Shown: positions 46,701 to 56,482 of the stretch, piece after piece
Layout: each line of letters opens with the position of its first letter
How positions within the stretch are numbered: the first letter of the stretch is position 1
NCBI GenBank assembly: GCA_009746045.1
Contig: RPFO01000312.1
Span: 146,001 to 210,000 of the forward strand
DNA length: 64,000 nt
DNA from: Mesostigma viride
Lineage: Eukaryota; Streptophyta; Mesostigmatophyceae; Mesostigmatales; Mesostigmataceae
Reading direction: 5' to 3'
Notes under the pieces: generated by a model
What the model was told of the DNA's origin: nothing
The model's database searches: none
The model's input: only the letters and a program-made list of their open reading frames with translations
Position numbers and translations under genes: made by a program

Positions 46701-47934
46701 GAACAGGGGAGCAGCTATGTCATCAGTGCTGCTGGACTTCAAGAGGGCATTTTTAAAATCTGATCCAGAAGTGGCCAGGAGGGTGTGGAAGCAGGATGAG
46801 CCTTACTGTGTTGAGGTGCCTGCCATCTGGAAGCTGGAGCTGCATCAACAATTCCTGGTTATCCTGAAGGGCCTGGAAGGACTCAGGTCGAGCCCAATCA
46901 TCTGGAGACTCACGCTGCAGGAAGCTCTGATCAGTGAGTGTGGCTTGAGAGTGTCTTCAGTTGATCCCTGTTTGCTGCTGGCCCAATGGGAGGGTCTGCC
47001 AGTGTATGCTAGTTTGCATGGAGATGATCTGCATTTGCTAGCCCCCACGACCTGGCTGAAGAAGTTTATTCCTGTCATCAGTGGCAAGTTTTCACTGGGC
47101 AAGGAGCTGTGGCAGGAGCCCAACAAGCCTGTAGTGTTCTGTGGAATGCAGGCTACCCTGTTCAGGAGGGACGGGGAGTGGAGTATCAGGCTTCAGGCTG
47201 GAGGAGATTATAAACAGACCATTGTGAAGGCCTTGCCAGAGAAGATCACCCAGGCTGCAGGACCTGAGTTGAGAGGCATGTGGGCCTGGTTTGCCAGCAT
47301 CTGTGGTCCGTCTTTGATGGTCCATAGCAGAATGCCTGATGAGGTGCTTGAGGATGAGAAGCCTCGAGTCATAGCCCGGTTAGTGGAGAGTACCCCTGAT
47401 CTGATTTTGTCTGGGATTGACTTTGCCCAGCCTATCACCTTGGAGATCTTTGTTGACAGTTCCATGGATGCTCGCCAGGTTACCAAGGTCAGGGGGAGAT
47501 CTGCTGCTCTGTTTGCTTTTTATCAGAGCAGGGCAAGTTTGTTCAGCTGGTACAGCAGACTGCAGAAGAGGGTCTGTATCAGTTCAGATGTGGCAGAATG
47601 CAGGGCCATATGCGAGGGGATCCAGTCCAGCCTGTACATAAAGGAGTTAATGCTGGAGCTGGCTTCAGTTACCCCTTGGACCTTGCAGATGGAGACGTTG
47701 TTGCTAACAGACAGCATGGGTATGGTCCAGTTTGTTCACAAACAGCTGGCCAGGAGCCGGGACCTGGATTATTTGTTGCTGAAGGAGTTGGCCAGTTTGG
47801 TTGACTTGAAGCATATCCCTGGCGAGGAGAACCCTGCTGATGCATTGACAAAGCTGCCACACAAGGCCCCAGCCCAGTACAATGTACTGAGGAAGCTCAT
47901 GAATGCTGACTGTCAAGTCGGTCTATCTGTCTAA
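43784..47934 (+). pseudogene. C2 pol: integrase-protease-RT-RNase H with internal duplication
   Basis: The first frame (to 46186) holds the zinc-binding region HTMFGHA with CKC, the integrase core (VDIQRIRG, CDIQFE, GQQGVVERA), a barrel-like domain (GKRGSWHDGVVTRV), the protease EIDTNAQVSVM with VILGQNFL, and the start of RT. A 593-bp tandem duplication then throws it out of frame. The second frame (46072-47934) repeats the protease end and gives a complete RT (LLDFKRAFL, GLEGLRSSPIIW, SLHGDDLHLL) and RNase H (FVDSSMD, SSDVAECRAICE, LTDSMGMVQFVH, NPADALTK). Before the duplication it was an ordinary member of the family, in frame with gag. The GTG at 43784 is unlikely to be a real start. Confidence 0.92.
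45536..46721 (+). repeat. 593-bp tandem duplication in C2 pol
   Basis: 45536-46128 is repeated as 46129-46721. I counted three single-base differences between the copies. 593 is not a multiple of three, so the pol frame is destroyed. Confidence 0.93.
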
Positions 47935-48682
47935 AAGCTGAGAGCTGGGTGCTTAAGTCTCTGGATATCAGGCTGGGAGCTTGATTGTACATAATCCTGA
48001 GCACACCTTGAGGGGTGAGACATGTCTCTGGTGTGGGAATGTCTGACATTGTCTCTGATGGAGAGATGTCTATCTGGGGTTTTCATCTCAGTCTGAGGTT
48101 TCCCCAGATCTGTGGTTTGTGGGCGGGGTTCGATTCCCTGGTGCCGTCTTAAGGCGGAGTTTCACGGACTGGCTGACCCATCCACCATGCTGGTGAGGTG
48201 GCGACAGGTCCCCTGATTTTCCACGGTTGGAACGAGTAGAGGAGCTTGTGTTTTGCATGTGCTTCGCGTAGATGTTGTGTCTGGTTCGATAAGGGGCAGC
48301 AGACCGGCGCCGACTCCCGTCTGGGGGTCAGCAATGTTTTCTGATGAGCTGTTGTGGGTGATCTGTGGGGTTTCGCCTAAGGTCCTGAAGGTTGTACATA
48401 CTTCTCAAGTTCTTAACTGAACACCTATGGGCTGCCACAGTTGGCCAACCTCTTGTACATGGGTAACACAACGAGCCTCCCGTGAAGGGATAGGGACTCA
48501 TTGTAATTTGTTTGTGCTCCTGAGCCAGTATGGGTGCTATGTACATATAATAAGGAATCCAAGCTGACTGTCATGCCCAGCGGGTTGTGACTTGTAGTCT
48601 GGGGAGGATATCCAGTACCCATTGTGTGTGTTTGTATGTAGACTTGTGTGAGCTGCTACAGCTCAAGAAAAGAAAGGATTGG
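47935..48682 (+). other. 3' UTR of C2
   Basis: About 750 bp without an ORF, carrying the T-arm-like motif and the polypurine tract. A reversed, partly duplicated copy of its last 260 bp is at 52583-52886. Confidence 0.75.
48121..48140 (+). promoter_or_regulatory. tRNA T-arm-like motif in C2 3' UTR
   Basis: GGGCGGGGTTCGATTCCCTG, identical in 20 bases to the copia B motif. Next to it is a small hairpin GCC-GTCTTAA-GGC. Confidence 0.65.
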
Positions 48683-49380
48683 AGTTAACGCCAAGCGCAT
48701 TGGCGTGATCCTGATTCGGCATATCTCTGCGATTCCAGCGGCACCGGAACGAGTTCATTCCGACAAGTATCAAGAAAGTTATGGCGTTCCGACTTCCCGG
48801 TCGCGCGCGAGCGCGAGCCGGCTGTTCTTCTAAGTCGGACGTGAATATTTGCCGACGACATATGGGGTCGACAGTAATTCCTGGGCTGACAGGAATTAGG
48901 TGCTGTACCTACGACGGTATTGGATTAATACGTCGTACGCAGGAAATAGGAACCTTAACCTGTGGTCTGTTGGTACCGCAGGCTTAGTCCTGGACTTCTA
49001 GGTGCAGATGCAATAATCACTGTGGTGACTGTACTCTGTGGTCACTGTGCCTGTATGGCAGACCTACTGTATAGGAGCTGGGCGCTGTACAGGTAGTGAA
49101 TACTGTACCGGGAGTGTTATTACTGAGCAGGCCTCCTAGGCTGCTCAGGACTAGCAAGCACAGTGCACAAGTATATAAACAATAGGCCAGTGCCAAATGG
49201 GTATCTCTTGCGAGCCCGCCTCACGTGTTGTGCCTTGACTTGGCAAGCTCGTGTGCAAGCCTCAAGTGTTGAGCGCTGTAAACATTATCCGATTTAACAA
49301 AGCTCCGTTTCCAACCATATTCACACATTGCTGCATTGCAACCATATCCTTCACATTGCGTGTGCGAAGAACGTTTAACT
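48683..49380 (+). repeat. 3' LTR of C2
   Basis: 698 bp, with one extra T near the right end (CGTTTAACT). TATA box at 49172-49178. Confidence 0.92.
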
Positions 49381-49754
49381 GATGCTCCTCCACCTCAGTG
49401 GGCGGACTTGCTTATAAGCTGCACCACTCCACCTCCACCACCTCCACCATCGCGGCGAAGCTCAAGCAACAAGCACTCGACCTTCGTGAGGAGGCCGACA
49501 TCACCCGGCGCAGCCACAATGTCATCGTCAAGCACTTCGACCAGCTAGCCGGCAGACGAGACCTCGACGACAGCTTCTCACGGCATTTAAGCGCGACATT
49601 CTTGCCCCCATGCAACTCACTGGTGCATGAGCTGCGGATGTCGGCTGTCCGCCTCCCCCGCGCACGGGGTAAGGCTGGCCCGGCACCCGTGCTCCTCACC
49701 TTTAAGTACATGGCGGACAAGCTGTCGTTCCGGCCTTAAATGCCGCAAGAAGCT

Positions 49755-51413
49755 AGTTACGTTAAATAGTGACGGAACCTTTTGCCGCCTGAGGCAAATC
49801 GGTCCGTAACACTATTTTGCCCGGAATAACCACTTCCGAGCACCCAAGTTAATTCGGCCGAATTAACTTGGGTGCTCGGAAGTGGTTATTCCGGGCAAAA
49901 TAGTGTTACGGACCGATTTGCCTCAGGCGGCAAAAGGTTCCGTCACTATTTAACGTAACTAAAACCTGGCCTCGTGGAGGGGGGACGAAGAGCCCGAGAC
50001 ATCCGCCTAGGCCGCTGAGCACGCACCACTAAATGCGCCGGAGCTGCCTCAGTGAGGATTCGAACCCCTGACCTCCAAGGTGCACAGGTTTTAGTTACGT
50101 TAAATAGTGACGGAACCTTTTGCCGCCTGAGGCAAATCGGTCCGTAACACTATTTTGCCCGGAATAACCACTTCCGAGCACCCAAGTTAATTCGGCCGAA
50201 TTAACTTGGGTGCTCGGAAGTGGTTATTCCGGGCAAAATAGTGTTACGGACCGATTTGCCTCAGGCGGCAAAAGGTTCCGTCACTATTTAACGTAACTAA
50301 AACCTGTGCACCTTGGAGGTCAGGGGTTCGAATCCTCACTGAGGCAGCTCCGGCGCATTTAGTGGTGCGTGCTCAGCGGCCTAGGCGGATGTCTCGGGCT
50401 CTTCGTCCCCCTCCACGAGGCCAGGTTTTAGTTACGTTAAATAGTGACGGAACCTTTTGCCGCCTGAGGCAAATCGGTCCGTAACACTATTTTGCCCGGA
50501 ATAACCACTTCCGAGCACCCAAGTTAATTCGGCCGAATTAACTTGGGTGCTCGGAAGTGGTTATTCCGGGCAAAATAGTGTTACGGACCGATTTGCCTCA
50601 GGCGGCAAAAGGTTCCGTCACTATTTAACGTAACTAAAACCTGTGCACCTTGGAGGTCAGGGGTTCGAATCCTCACTGAGGCAGCTCCGGCGCATTTAGT
50701 GGTGCGTGCTCAGCGGCCTAGGCGGATGTCTCGGGCTCTTCGTCCCCCTCCACGAGGCCAGGTTTTAGTTACGTTAAATAGTGACGGAACCTTTTGCCGC
50801 CTGAGGCAAATCGGTCCGTAACACTATTTTGCCCGGAATAACCACTTCCGAGCACCCAAGTTAATTCGGCCGAATTAACTTGGGTGCTCGGAAGTGGTTA
50901 TTCCGGGCAAAATAGTGTTACGGACCGATTTGCCTCAGGCGGCAAAAGGTTCCGTCACTATTTAACGTAACTAAAACGGCCGAATTAACTTGGGTGCTCG
51001 GAAGTGGTTATTCCGGGCAAAATAGTGTTACGGACCGATTTGCCTCAGGCGGCAAAAAGGTTCCGTCACTATTTAACGTAACTAAAACCTGTGCACCTTG
51101 GAGGTCAGGGGTTCGAATCCGGACAGCTCCGGCGCATTTAGTGGTGCGTGCTCAGTGGCCTAGGCGGATGTCTCATATTCAACCCACCCTCCACGAGGCC
51201 AGGTTTTAGTTACGTTAAATAGTGACGGAACCTTTTGCCGCCTGAGGCAAATCGGTCCGTAACACTATTTTGCCCGGAATAACCACTTCCGAGCACCCAA
51301 GTTAATTCGGCCGAATTAACTTGGGTGCTCGGAAGTGGTTATTCCGGGCAAAATAGTGTTACGGACCGATTTGCCTCAGGCGGCAAAAGGTTCCGTCACT
51401 ATTTAACGTAACT
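49755..51413. mobile_element. hairpin array F3: six palindrome modules, five cores
   Basis: A 206-bp perfect palindrome, AGTTACGTTAAATAG...CTATTTAACGTAACT, occurs at 49755-49960, 50093-50298, 50430-50635, 50767-50972 and 51208-51413, plus a right half at 50976-51083. Cores of about 131 bp separate them; the first is inverted relative to the others, one is only a few bases, and the last has lost a few bases. AAGCT flanks the whole array (49750-49754 and 51414-51418), so it went in as one piece into the LINE-like gene. Each core starts AAAACCTG and has B-box GGTTCGAATCC. No coding capacity. Confidence 0.92.
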
Positions 51414-51884
51414 AAGCTCTCGGAGACTCGCTACACGCTGGACGATGACTTGACCCTGGCCCAGCAACAACGGCGACGGGAGCTATGGCCGACCTACCTT
51501 CAGCTCCGGCAGAGCGCAGGGGGGAAACCGGTATACTGGAGGGGGGCGGTCATCCACGTTGACCACAAGCCCTGGCAGGCACCTCCTGCCATGCACCCCA
51601 GCAACTTCAGTCTAGGGAATATATAACCGTAGTGTAGATTAGTCAGGCTTAGCCTAGCATGTGGCCTACGTGCATGTGCGCCCATAATGGCCCCCATGGA
51701 TCATTGACACCTTCAGAACTTAGCCAAGCCATGCCTATAATGGGACCCCCATGGATGTTGCATTATGTAAGCATTAAGCCACGCTCTGTCTATATGCAGA
51801 GAGTCACTCTCTGTTGACATCCGCATCGGCCTGGCCTGGGCCTGGCTCTGTTTGCTCAACACCTTCTGGCGCTCGAAGGGCCTG

Positions 51885-52886
51885 AGTTAACGTTCCTAGC
51901 AAACGCAATGTGAAGGATATGGTTGCAATGCAGCAATGTGTGAATATGGTTGGAAACGGAGCTTTGTTAAAATTGGATAATGTTACAGCGCTCACACACT
52001 TGAGGCTTGTACACGCGCTTGCCAAGTCAAGGCACAACACGTGAGGCGGGCTCGCAAGAGATCTGCCCAAATGGCACTGGCCTATTGTTTATATACTTGT
52101 GCACTGTGCTTGCTAGTCCTGAGCAACCTAAGAGGTATGCTCAGTAATAACACCCCCGGTACAGTATTCACTACCTGTACAGCGCCCAGTTCCTATACAG
52201 TAGGTCTGCCATACAGGCACAGTGACCACAGAGCACAGTCCACAGTGACTATTGCATCTGCACCTAGAAGTCCAGGACTAAGCCTGCGGTACCAACAGAC
52301 CACAGGTTAAGGTTCCTATTTCCTGCGTACGACGTATTAATCCAATACCGTCGTAGGTACAGCACCTAATTCCTGTCAGCCCAGGAATTACTGTCGACCC
52401 CATATGTCGTCGGCAAATATTCACGTCCGACTTAGAAGAACAGCCGGCTCGCGCTCGCGCGCGACCGGGAAGTCGGAACGCCATAACTTTCTTGATACTT
52501 GTCGGAATGAACTCGTTCCGGTGCCGCTGGAATCGCAGAGATATGCCGAATCAGGATCACGCCAATGCGCTTGGCGTTAACTCCAATCCTTTCTTTTCTT
52601 GAGCTGTAGCAGCTCACACAAGTCTACATACAAACACACACAATGGGTACTGGACATCCTCCCCGACTACAAGTCACAACCCACTGGGCATGACAGCCAG
52701 CTTGGATTCCTGGACATCCTCCCCGACTACAAGTCACAACCCACTGGGCATGACAGTCAGCTTGGATTCCTTATTATATGTACATAGCACCCATACTGGT
52801 TCAGGAGCACAAACAAATTACAATGAGTCCCTATCCCTTCACGGGAGGCTCGTTGTGTTACCCATGTACAAGAGGTTGGCCAACTG
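51885..52886 (-). mobile_element. copia C5, 3' end only (minus strand)
   Basis: A 698-bp C-type LTR in reverse (51885-52582), then polypurine tract and part of the 3' UTR, up to 52886 where C4 is inserted. The UTR part has a 57-bp tandem duplication (units near 52646 and 52709) not present in C2. The rest of C5 is not in the window. Confidence 0.87.
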
Positions 52887-53589
52887 AGTTAACGCCAAGC
52901 GCATTGGCGTGATCCTGATTCGGCATATCTCTGCGATTCCAGCGGCACCGGAACGAGTTCATTCCGACAAGTATCAAGAAAGTTATGGCGTTCCGACTTC
53001 CCGGTCGCGCGCGAGCGCGAGCCGGCTGTTCTTCTAAGTCGGACGTGAATATTTGCCGACGACATATGGGGTCGACAGTAATTCCTGGGCTGACAGGAAT
53101 TAGGTGCTGTACCTACGACGGTATTGGATTAATACGTCGTACGCAGGAAATAGGAACCTTAACCTGTGGTCTGTTGGTACCGCAGGCTTAGTCCTGGACT
53201 TCTAGGTGCAGATGCAATAATCACTGTGGTGACTGTACTCTGTGGTCACTGTGCCTGTATGGCAGACCTACTGTATAGGAACTGGGCGCTGTACAGGTAG
53301 TGAATACTGTACCGGGGGTGTTATTACTGAGCAGGCCTCCTAGGCTGCTCAGGACTAGCAAGCACAGTGCACAAGTATATAAACAATAGGCCAGTGCCAA
53401 ATGGGTATCTCTTGCGAGCCCGCCTGTCCTCACGTGTTGTGCCTTGACTTGGCAAGCTCGTGTGCAAGCCTCAAGTGTTGAGCGCTGTAAACATTATCCG
53501 ATTTAACAAAGCTCCGTTTCCAACCATATTCACACATTGCTGCATTGCAACCATATCCTTCACATTGCGTGTGCTAAGAAAGTTTAACT
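52887..53589 (+). repeat. 5' LTR of C4
   Basis: 703 bp, close to the C2 LTR, with a 5-bp gain (GCCTGTCCTCACG near 53425). TATATAA at 53376-53382. Confidence 0.9.
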
Positions 53590-53682
53590 CAAATTACAAC
53601 CAGTCTCAGCGGAACGGCCAGGAGGGTCGTTGCCGGTTGCGGTGTGCAGCGTTGACGACGAGAGGAGCTCGTCCGGTGGTGA

Positions 53683-54603
53683 ATGGTGCAGGAGGAACAA
53701 AGGCAGCAGGATTTCCGGTTTCGGCAGTCTGCTGGGGGTTCGATTTATCCTGAATTACGCCGTGTCGTTCGGGATCTATCTTTATTGCTTGCAGATCGTC
53801 CGCCTGTAAATCGCAGCTTCGTGCAATTCGTCGACGACCAGGTCGAAGACTGGGAGCGAATTCTGCGACACGTACAAACCATCGTCATTCCGGAGCACCG
53901 GAGCATCGACGACCTTGAGCAGGAGCTTCACGGGTTGGTCGGCATCCAGACGGTGATTACTGCAGTAGCAGAGCGAGTGCGGACGGAGTTGGCGGCAAGG
54001 CGAGGCGAGGTTGCGGAAGCAGCTGGCGCAGGGCGACACGAGTTTGTACCGACAGTAGCGGGCGCGGGAGTACCACGTGCTTTCGCAGGCGGCATCGGCG
54101 ACGAGGGTGTTGCAGCGGGGCCAGTTAGGCGTGAACGACGCGGAGCGGAGCATCACAGGCGGCTTGCAGAGGTCGGGGCGACAGCGGAAGCCATCGCCGG
54201 AGGACAGCGCGCGACAAGAGTCGGCAGGTTTCCAGAGCGAGTAAGAGTTCCTTTTCAGGAGCTGCCCCCGCCCCTTCGCGTTCGTGTGACGCGTTGGGAG
54301 GAGTTTGCACCTCTTGGGTACGATAGTGACCTTGAGGTAGGAGCAGGGGGTGTCGCTGGGCTAGGCGACGAGACACTTGGCGACCACGAGGTGCCAACGT
54401 ACAATCCGCGGGGTACCAACGACGGGTTATCACCTGTCTACTTTACCAACGGTGACGATTCAGTCATCGCGGGCCGACAGCGGGTCGACGACGGCGCAGC
54501 AGGTAGCAGGGTACCAGAGCTGATTGTGGTGAGCGACAGCGACGACGCCAGCGACAAGGAGAACCAGGACGCGCCTGGGGCCAGCCGTGGTGGTCTTGCC
54601 TGA
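53683..54603 (+). CDS. C4 leader ORF, intact, unknown function
   Basis: 306 residues, the reference copy of the C-family leader. The first half is helical (ELRRVVRDLSLLLADRP, then DDLEQELHGLVGIQ, then an Arg/Glu-rich helix). The second half carries RVPFQELPPPLRVRV and a tail that ends VPELIVVSDSDDASDKENQ. That hydrophobic-then-acidic stretch is the form of a SUMO-interacting motif, a guess from pattern only. The ATG at 53683 is the first good start after the LTR. Between this ORF and gag is a pyrimidine-rich TTTCCTTTCTTGTTCAG that could be a splice acceptor for a gag mRNA. Confidence 0.8.
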   Translation: MVQEEQRQQDFRFRQSAGGSIYPELRRVVRDLSLLLADRPPVNRSFVQFVDDQVEDWERILRHVQTIVIPEHRSIDDLEQELHGLVGIQTVITAVAERVRTELAARRGEVAEAAGAGRHEFVPTVAGAGVPRAFAGGIGDEGVAAGPVRRERRGAEHHRRLAEVGATAEAIAGGQRATRVGRFPERVRVPFQELPPPLRVRVTRWEEFAPLGYDSDLEVGAGGVAGLGDETLGDHEVPTYNPRGTNDGLSPVYFTNGDDSVIAGRQRVDDGAAGSRVPELIVVSDSDDASDKENQDAPGASRGGLA

Positions 54604-54705
54604 GTGGTAACACTTGGCACTTTCCTTTCTTGTTCAGTAGCTTATATTGCTTTAATTGCTGCTTGGCCACTTGGCTGGCTGTAGCAGATCTGAACAGAGG
54701 CCATC

Positions 54706-55893
54706 ATGGAGGATGGAGCTATCAACCAACCAGCGGGCTTCATGGGCTTTGGACGGCGCGGCGCTGGGATGGATGGACGAGATGGACGCGATGGACGCGG
54801 TGGACGCGATGGACGCGGGGACGGCCAGGCGCTGGGAGACCAGGCTGAAGTGCCAGATAATCAGAGCCAAGGATCGCAGGGCGGGCAGCACGCGCCAGCC
54901 GCAGATCAAGCGGCGCCTAAGCGACCAACTGTTGCTGAGGGGTACGCGGTGCTAGGCCAGTTTCAGTCCATCAAGGACAATTGGCAGCCCCGGGATGCTG
55001 AGAGGATGTCAGAGGACATGAACTTGTACACGGAGATATACAACGGTGACAAGCTTCGCATCCTAGCGTCTAGTGCCTACATACGGCAGTCGGCGAGGCG
55101 GCTGTTCAAGTTTGTTCGGGAGCGACACGCGGCGGGGGACACCTGGACGGCGTTTATGACGCGACTCAGGTCGTTCCTGAGTGACAAGAGGACCATAGAT
55201 GGGTCCCACCTGAAGCAAGAATACCTGGACTACAAGCCCATCAAGGGGCAACTAGTGGTCCACGCCTTTGAAGACTTCGTCAAGCTGAGGGAGGACGCCA
55301 TGGCCAAGGGCTTCTTCGTCGCAGATCGGATGGCCATGGGCGACTTTCTCAAGTCGCTGCAGCTGGATCCGGTCACCATGGATAATGTGACCATCCACAT
55401 GCGACAGGTCCATGGCTGGGCAGCCATGACGGACCAGTTGTATGAGTGTTTCAGCGGCAAGTACGTGGGTGGCAAGCGCCCTCGTCAGGGTGATGAGGAG
55501 GCCACTGAACCCACGGTTAAGTCCATGAGGGGATCGGGCCACGGGGGCCCAGCGCCCTCGAGAGGGCCTGAGACCTCTTCGAGGGGTCGAGGAAGGTCCA
55601 GGAGGGGGCGTGACAGAAGGGCTGGACGGGGGACCCCGCCGAAGTCGGGACATCCACAGTCCCAGTTTGACTTCAAGAGGGTGGGTGGTCCTCCCAAGGC
55701 TGGGCCCAGCAGTGGGACCTCACGGGACATCAGTCAGGTGGAATGTTATTTCTGCCAGGGGAAGGGTCACTTCAGGAATGAGTGTCCCTCGTACCTTAGG
55801 CAGGAAGGTCAGAGCAAGCCAGCCCAGGGTGGCAGCAAGGACAAGGCTGGTCCATCCCAGGACAAGGGCAAGGGCAAGGCTGCTGATCATTGA
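54706..55893 (+). CDS. C4 gag, intact
   Basis: 395 residues. Gly/Arg/Asp repeats (15-45), a capsid-like helical region (about 80-250), an RG-rich tract (285-310) and zinc knuckle C347-x2-C350-x4-H355-x4-C360, ending KGKAADH. It stops at TGA followed by CTT, and the frame is open from there into pol (407 codons from the gag ATG to the pol region start at 55927). The same gag frame therefore probably yields both gag and gag-pol. Confidence 0.92.
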   Translation: MEDGAINQPAGFMGFGRRGAGMDGRDGRDGRGGRDGRGDGQALGDQAEVPDNQSQGSQGGQHAPAADQAAPKRPTVAEGYAVLGQFQSIKDNWQPRDAERMSEDMNLYTEIYNGDKLRILASSAYIRQSARRLFKFVRERHAAGDTWTAFMTRLRSFLSDKRTIDGSHLKQEYLDYKPIKGQLVVHAFEDFVKLREDAMAKGFFVADRMAMGDFLKSLQLDPVTMDNVTIHMRQVHGWAAMTDQLYECFSGKYVGGKRPRQGDEEATEPTVKSMRGSGHGGPAPSRGPETSSRGRGRSRRGRDRRAGRGTPPKSGHPQSQFDFKRVGGPPKAGPSSGTSRDISQVECYFCQGKGHFRNECPSYLRQEGQSKPAQGGSKDKAGPSQDKGKGKAADH

Positions 55894-55926
55894 CTTGAGC
55901 CTGCACACATCCCTGAACCCTGGAGG

Positions 55927-56482
55927 GTGCCCCCAGGGGTGTGTAATGTAGCTGCTAGTGACGGCAGTGAGGGGCAGCCCCATGCTCTAGTGAAAGAGCC
56001 TATTGGACACGAAGGGGCAAGCTTGGTTACCACAGAGAGTATGCCAGCTGTAGCTGCAGTGGTTACTCGCCAACGTGCCCGCCATGGCGGTGCTGAGCCT
56101 GAGGTAGGACCTGGTGATGTGGACCCAGGTGGATCTCAGAAGCATTCTGACCGTGCAGGACTGGCACAGGATGGTCAGGATGAGGATAGGGCTGGAGACA
56201 GTCTGACAGGCACGACCCTGGTGCCTCCTGTACATAAGGGATCTGTACATACCTTGAGTGCTAATAATGACAATAAAAGGTTTTCTCTCTTGTATGACAT
56301 TGCCTCAAGGTTGCATACCATGTTTGGCCATGCAGCTCAGTCTTTGCAAGTTGCTAGACGGCTGGGAGGAAGTGAGTTGTACTCCATCTGCCAACAGGTT
56401 GCTCAAGCTTGCAAGTGCAGGTTAGTTGCTAGAAAGCCCAAGCAGTCTCATGCCAGGACTCCTATTTTGCAGCCAGGCCATG
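55927..56482 (+). pseudogene. C4 pol, N-terminal part only
   Basis: Matches C2 pol to residue about 185 (...PILQPGHV), including HTMFGHAAQ and the CKC pair, then runs into gypsy LTR sequence at 56483. The integrase core is missing. Confidence 0.88.

Larger units (their letters stand above)
40765..49380 (+). mobile_element. copia element C2
   Basis: LTRs of 697 and 698 bp (40765-41461 and 48683-49380) that differ at about three positions, AGTTAACG...CGTTAACT, flanked by GATGC (40760-40764 and 49381-49385). Order: LTR, leader, gag, UGA, pol, 3' UTR, polypurine tract AAGAAAAGAAAGGATTGG, LTR. Despite young LTRs all three ORFs are broken: single-base losses in leader and gag and a 593-bp tandem duplication in pol. 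It must have been copied in trans, or have decayed by template switching during its last round. Confidence 0.94.
40016..51626 (+). pseudogene. LINE ORF1-like gene, split by C2 and F3
   Basis: Three exon-like pieces (about 40016-40764, 49386-49754, 51419-51626) join after removal of copia C2 and F3 with one copy of each target duplication. Piece 1 reads Pro/Ala-rich sequence, then a helical region (APTLRSILTEAF, then long Ser/Thr heptads, then LHECLHDTAGL). Piece 2 reads KLKQQALDLREEADITRR and RARGKAGPAPVLLTFKYM. Piece 3 reads RYTLDDDLTLAQQQRRREL and YWRGAVIHVDHKPW before a stop. A coiled coil, an RNA-binding fold and a final 'DDLT..QQ..R..LWP' segment are the layout of L1-type ORF1 proteins. 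Several frameshifts in every piece; certainly inactive. No ORF2 is seen. Confidence 0.55.
52887..56482 (+). mobile_element. copia element C4, cut by the gypsy element
   Basis: 5' LTR (52887-53589), intact leader and gag, and the first 185 codons of pol. At 56483 the sequence changes to the gypsy LTR, so the remainder may lie beyond the right edge. C4 is inserted in the 3' UTR of C5. Confidence 0.9.

Noticed and set aside
49755-51413. CRISPR-like array in F3
   Set aside because: The repeated units are 206-bp palindromes and the spacers are copies of one another; the host is eukaryotic.
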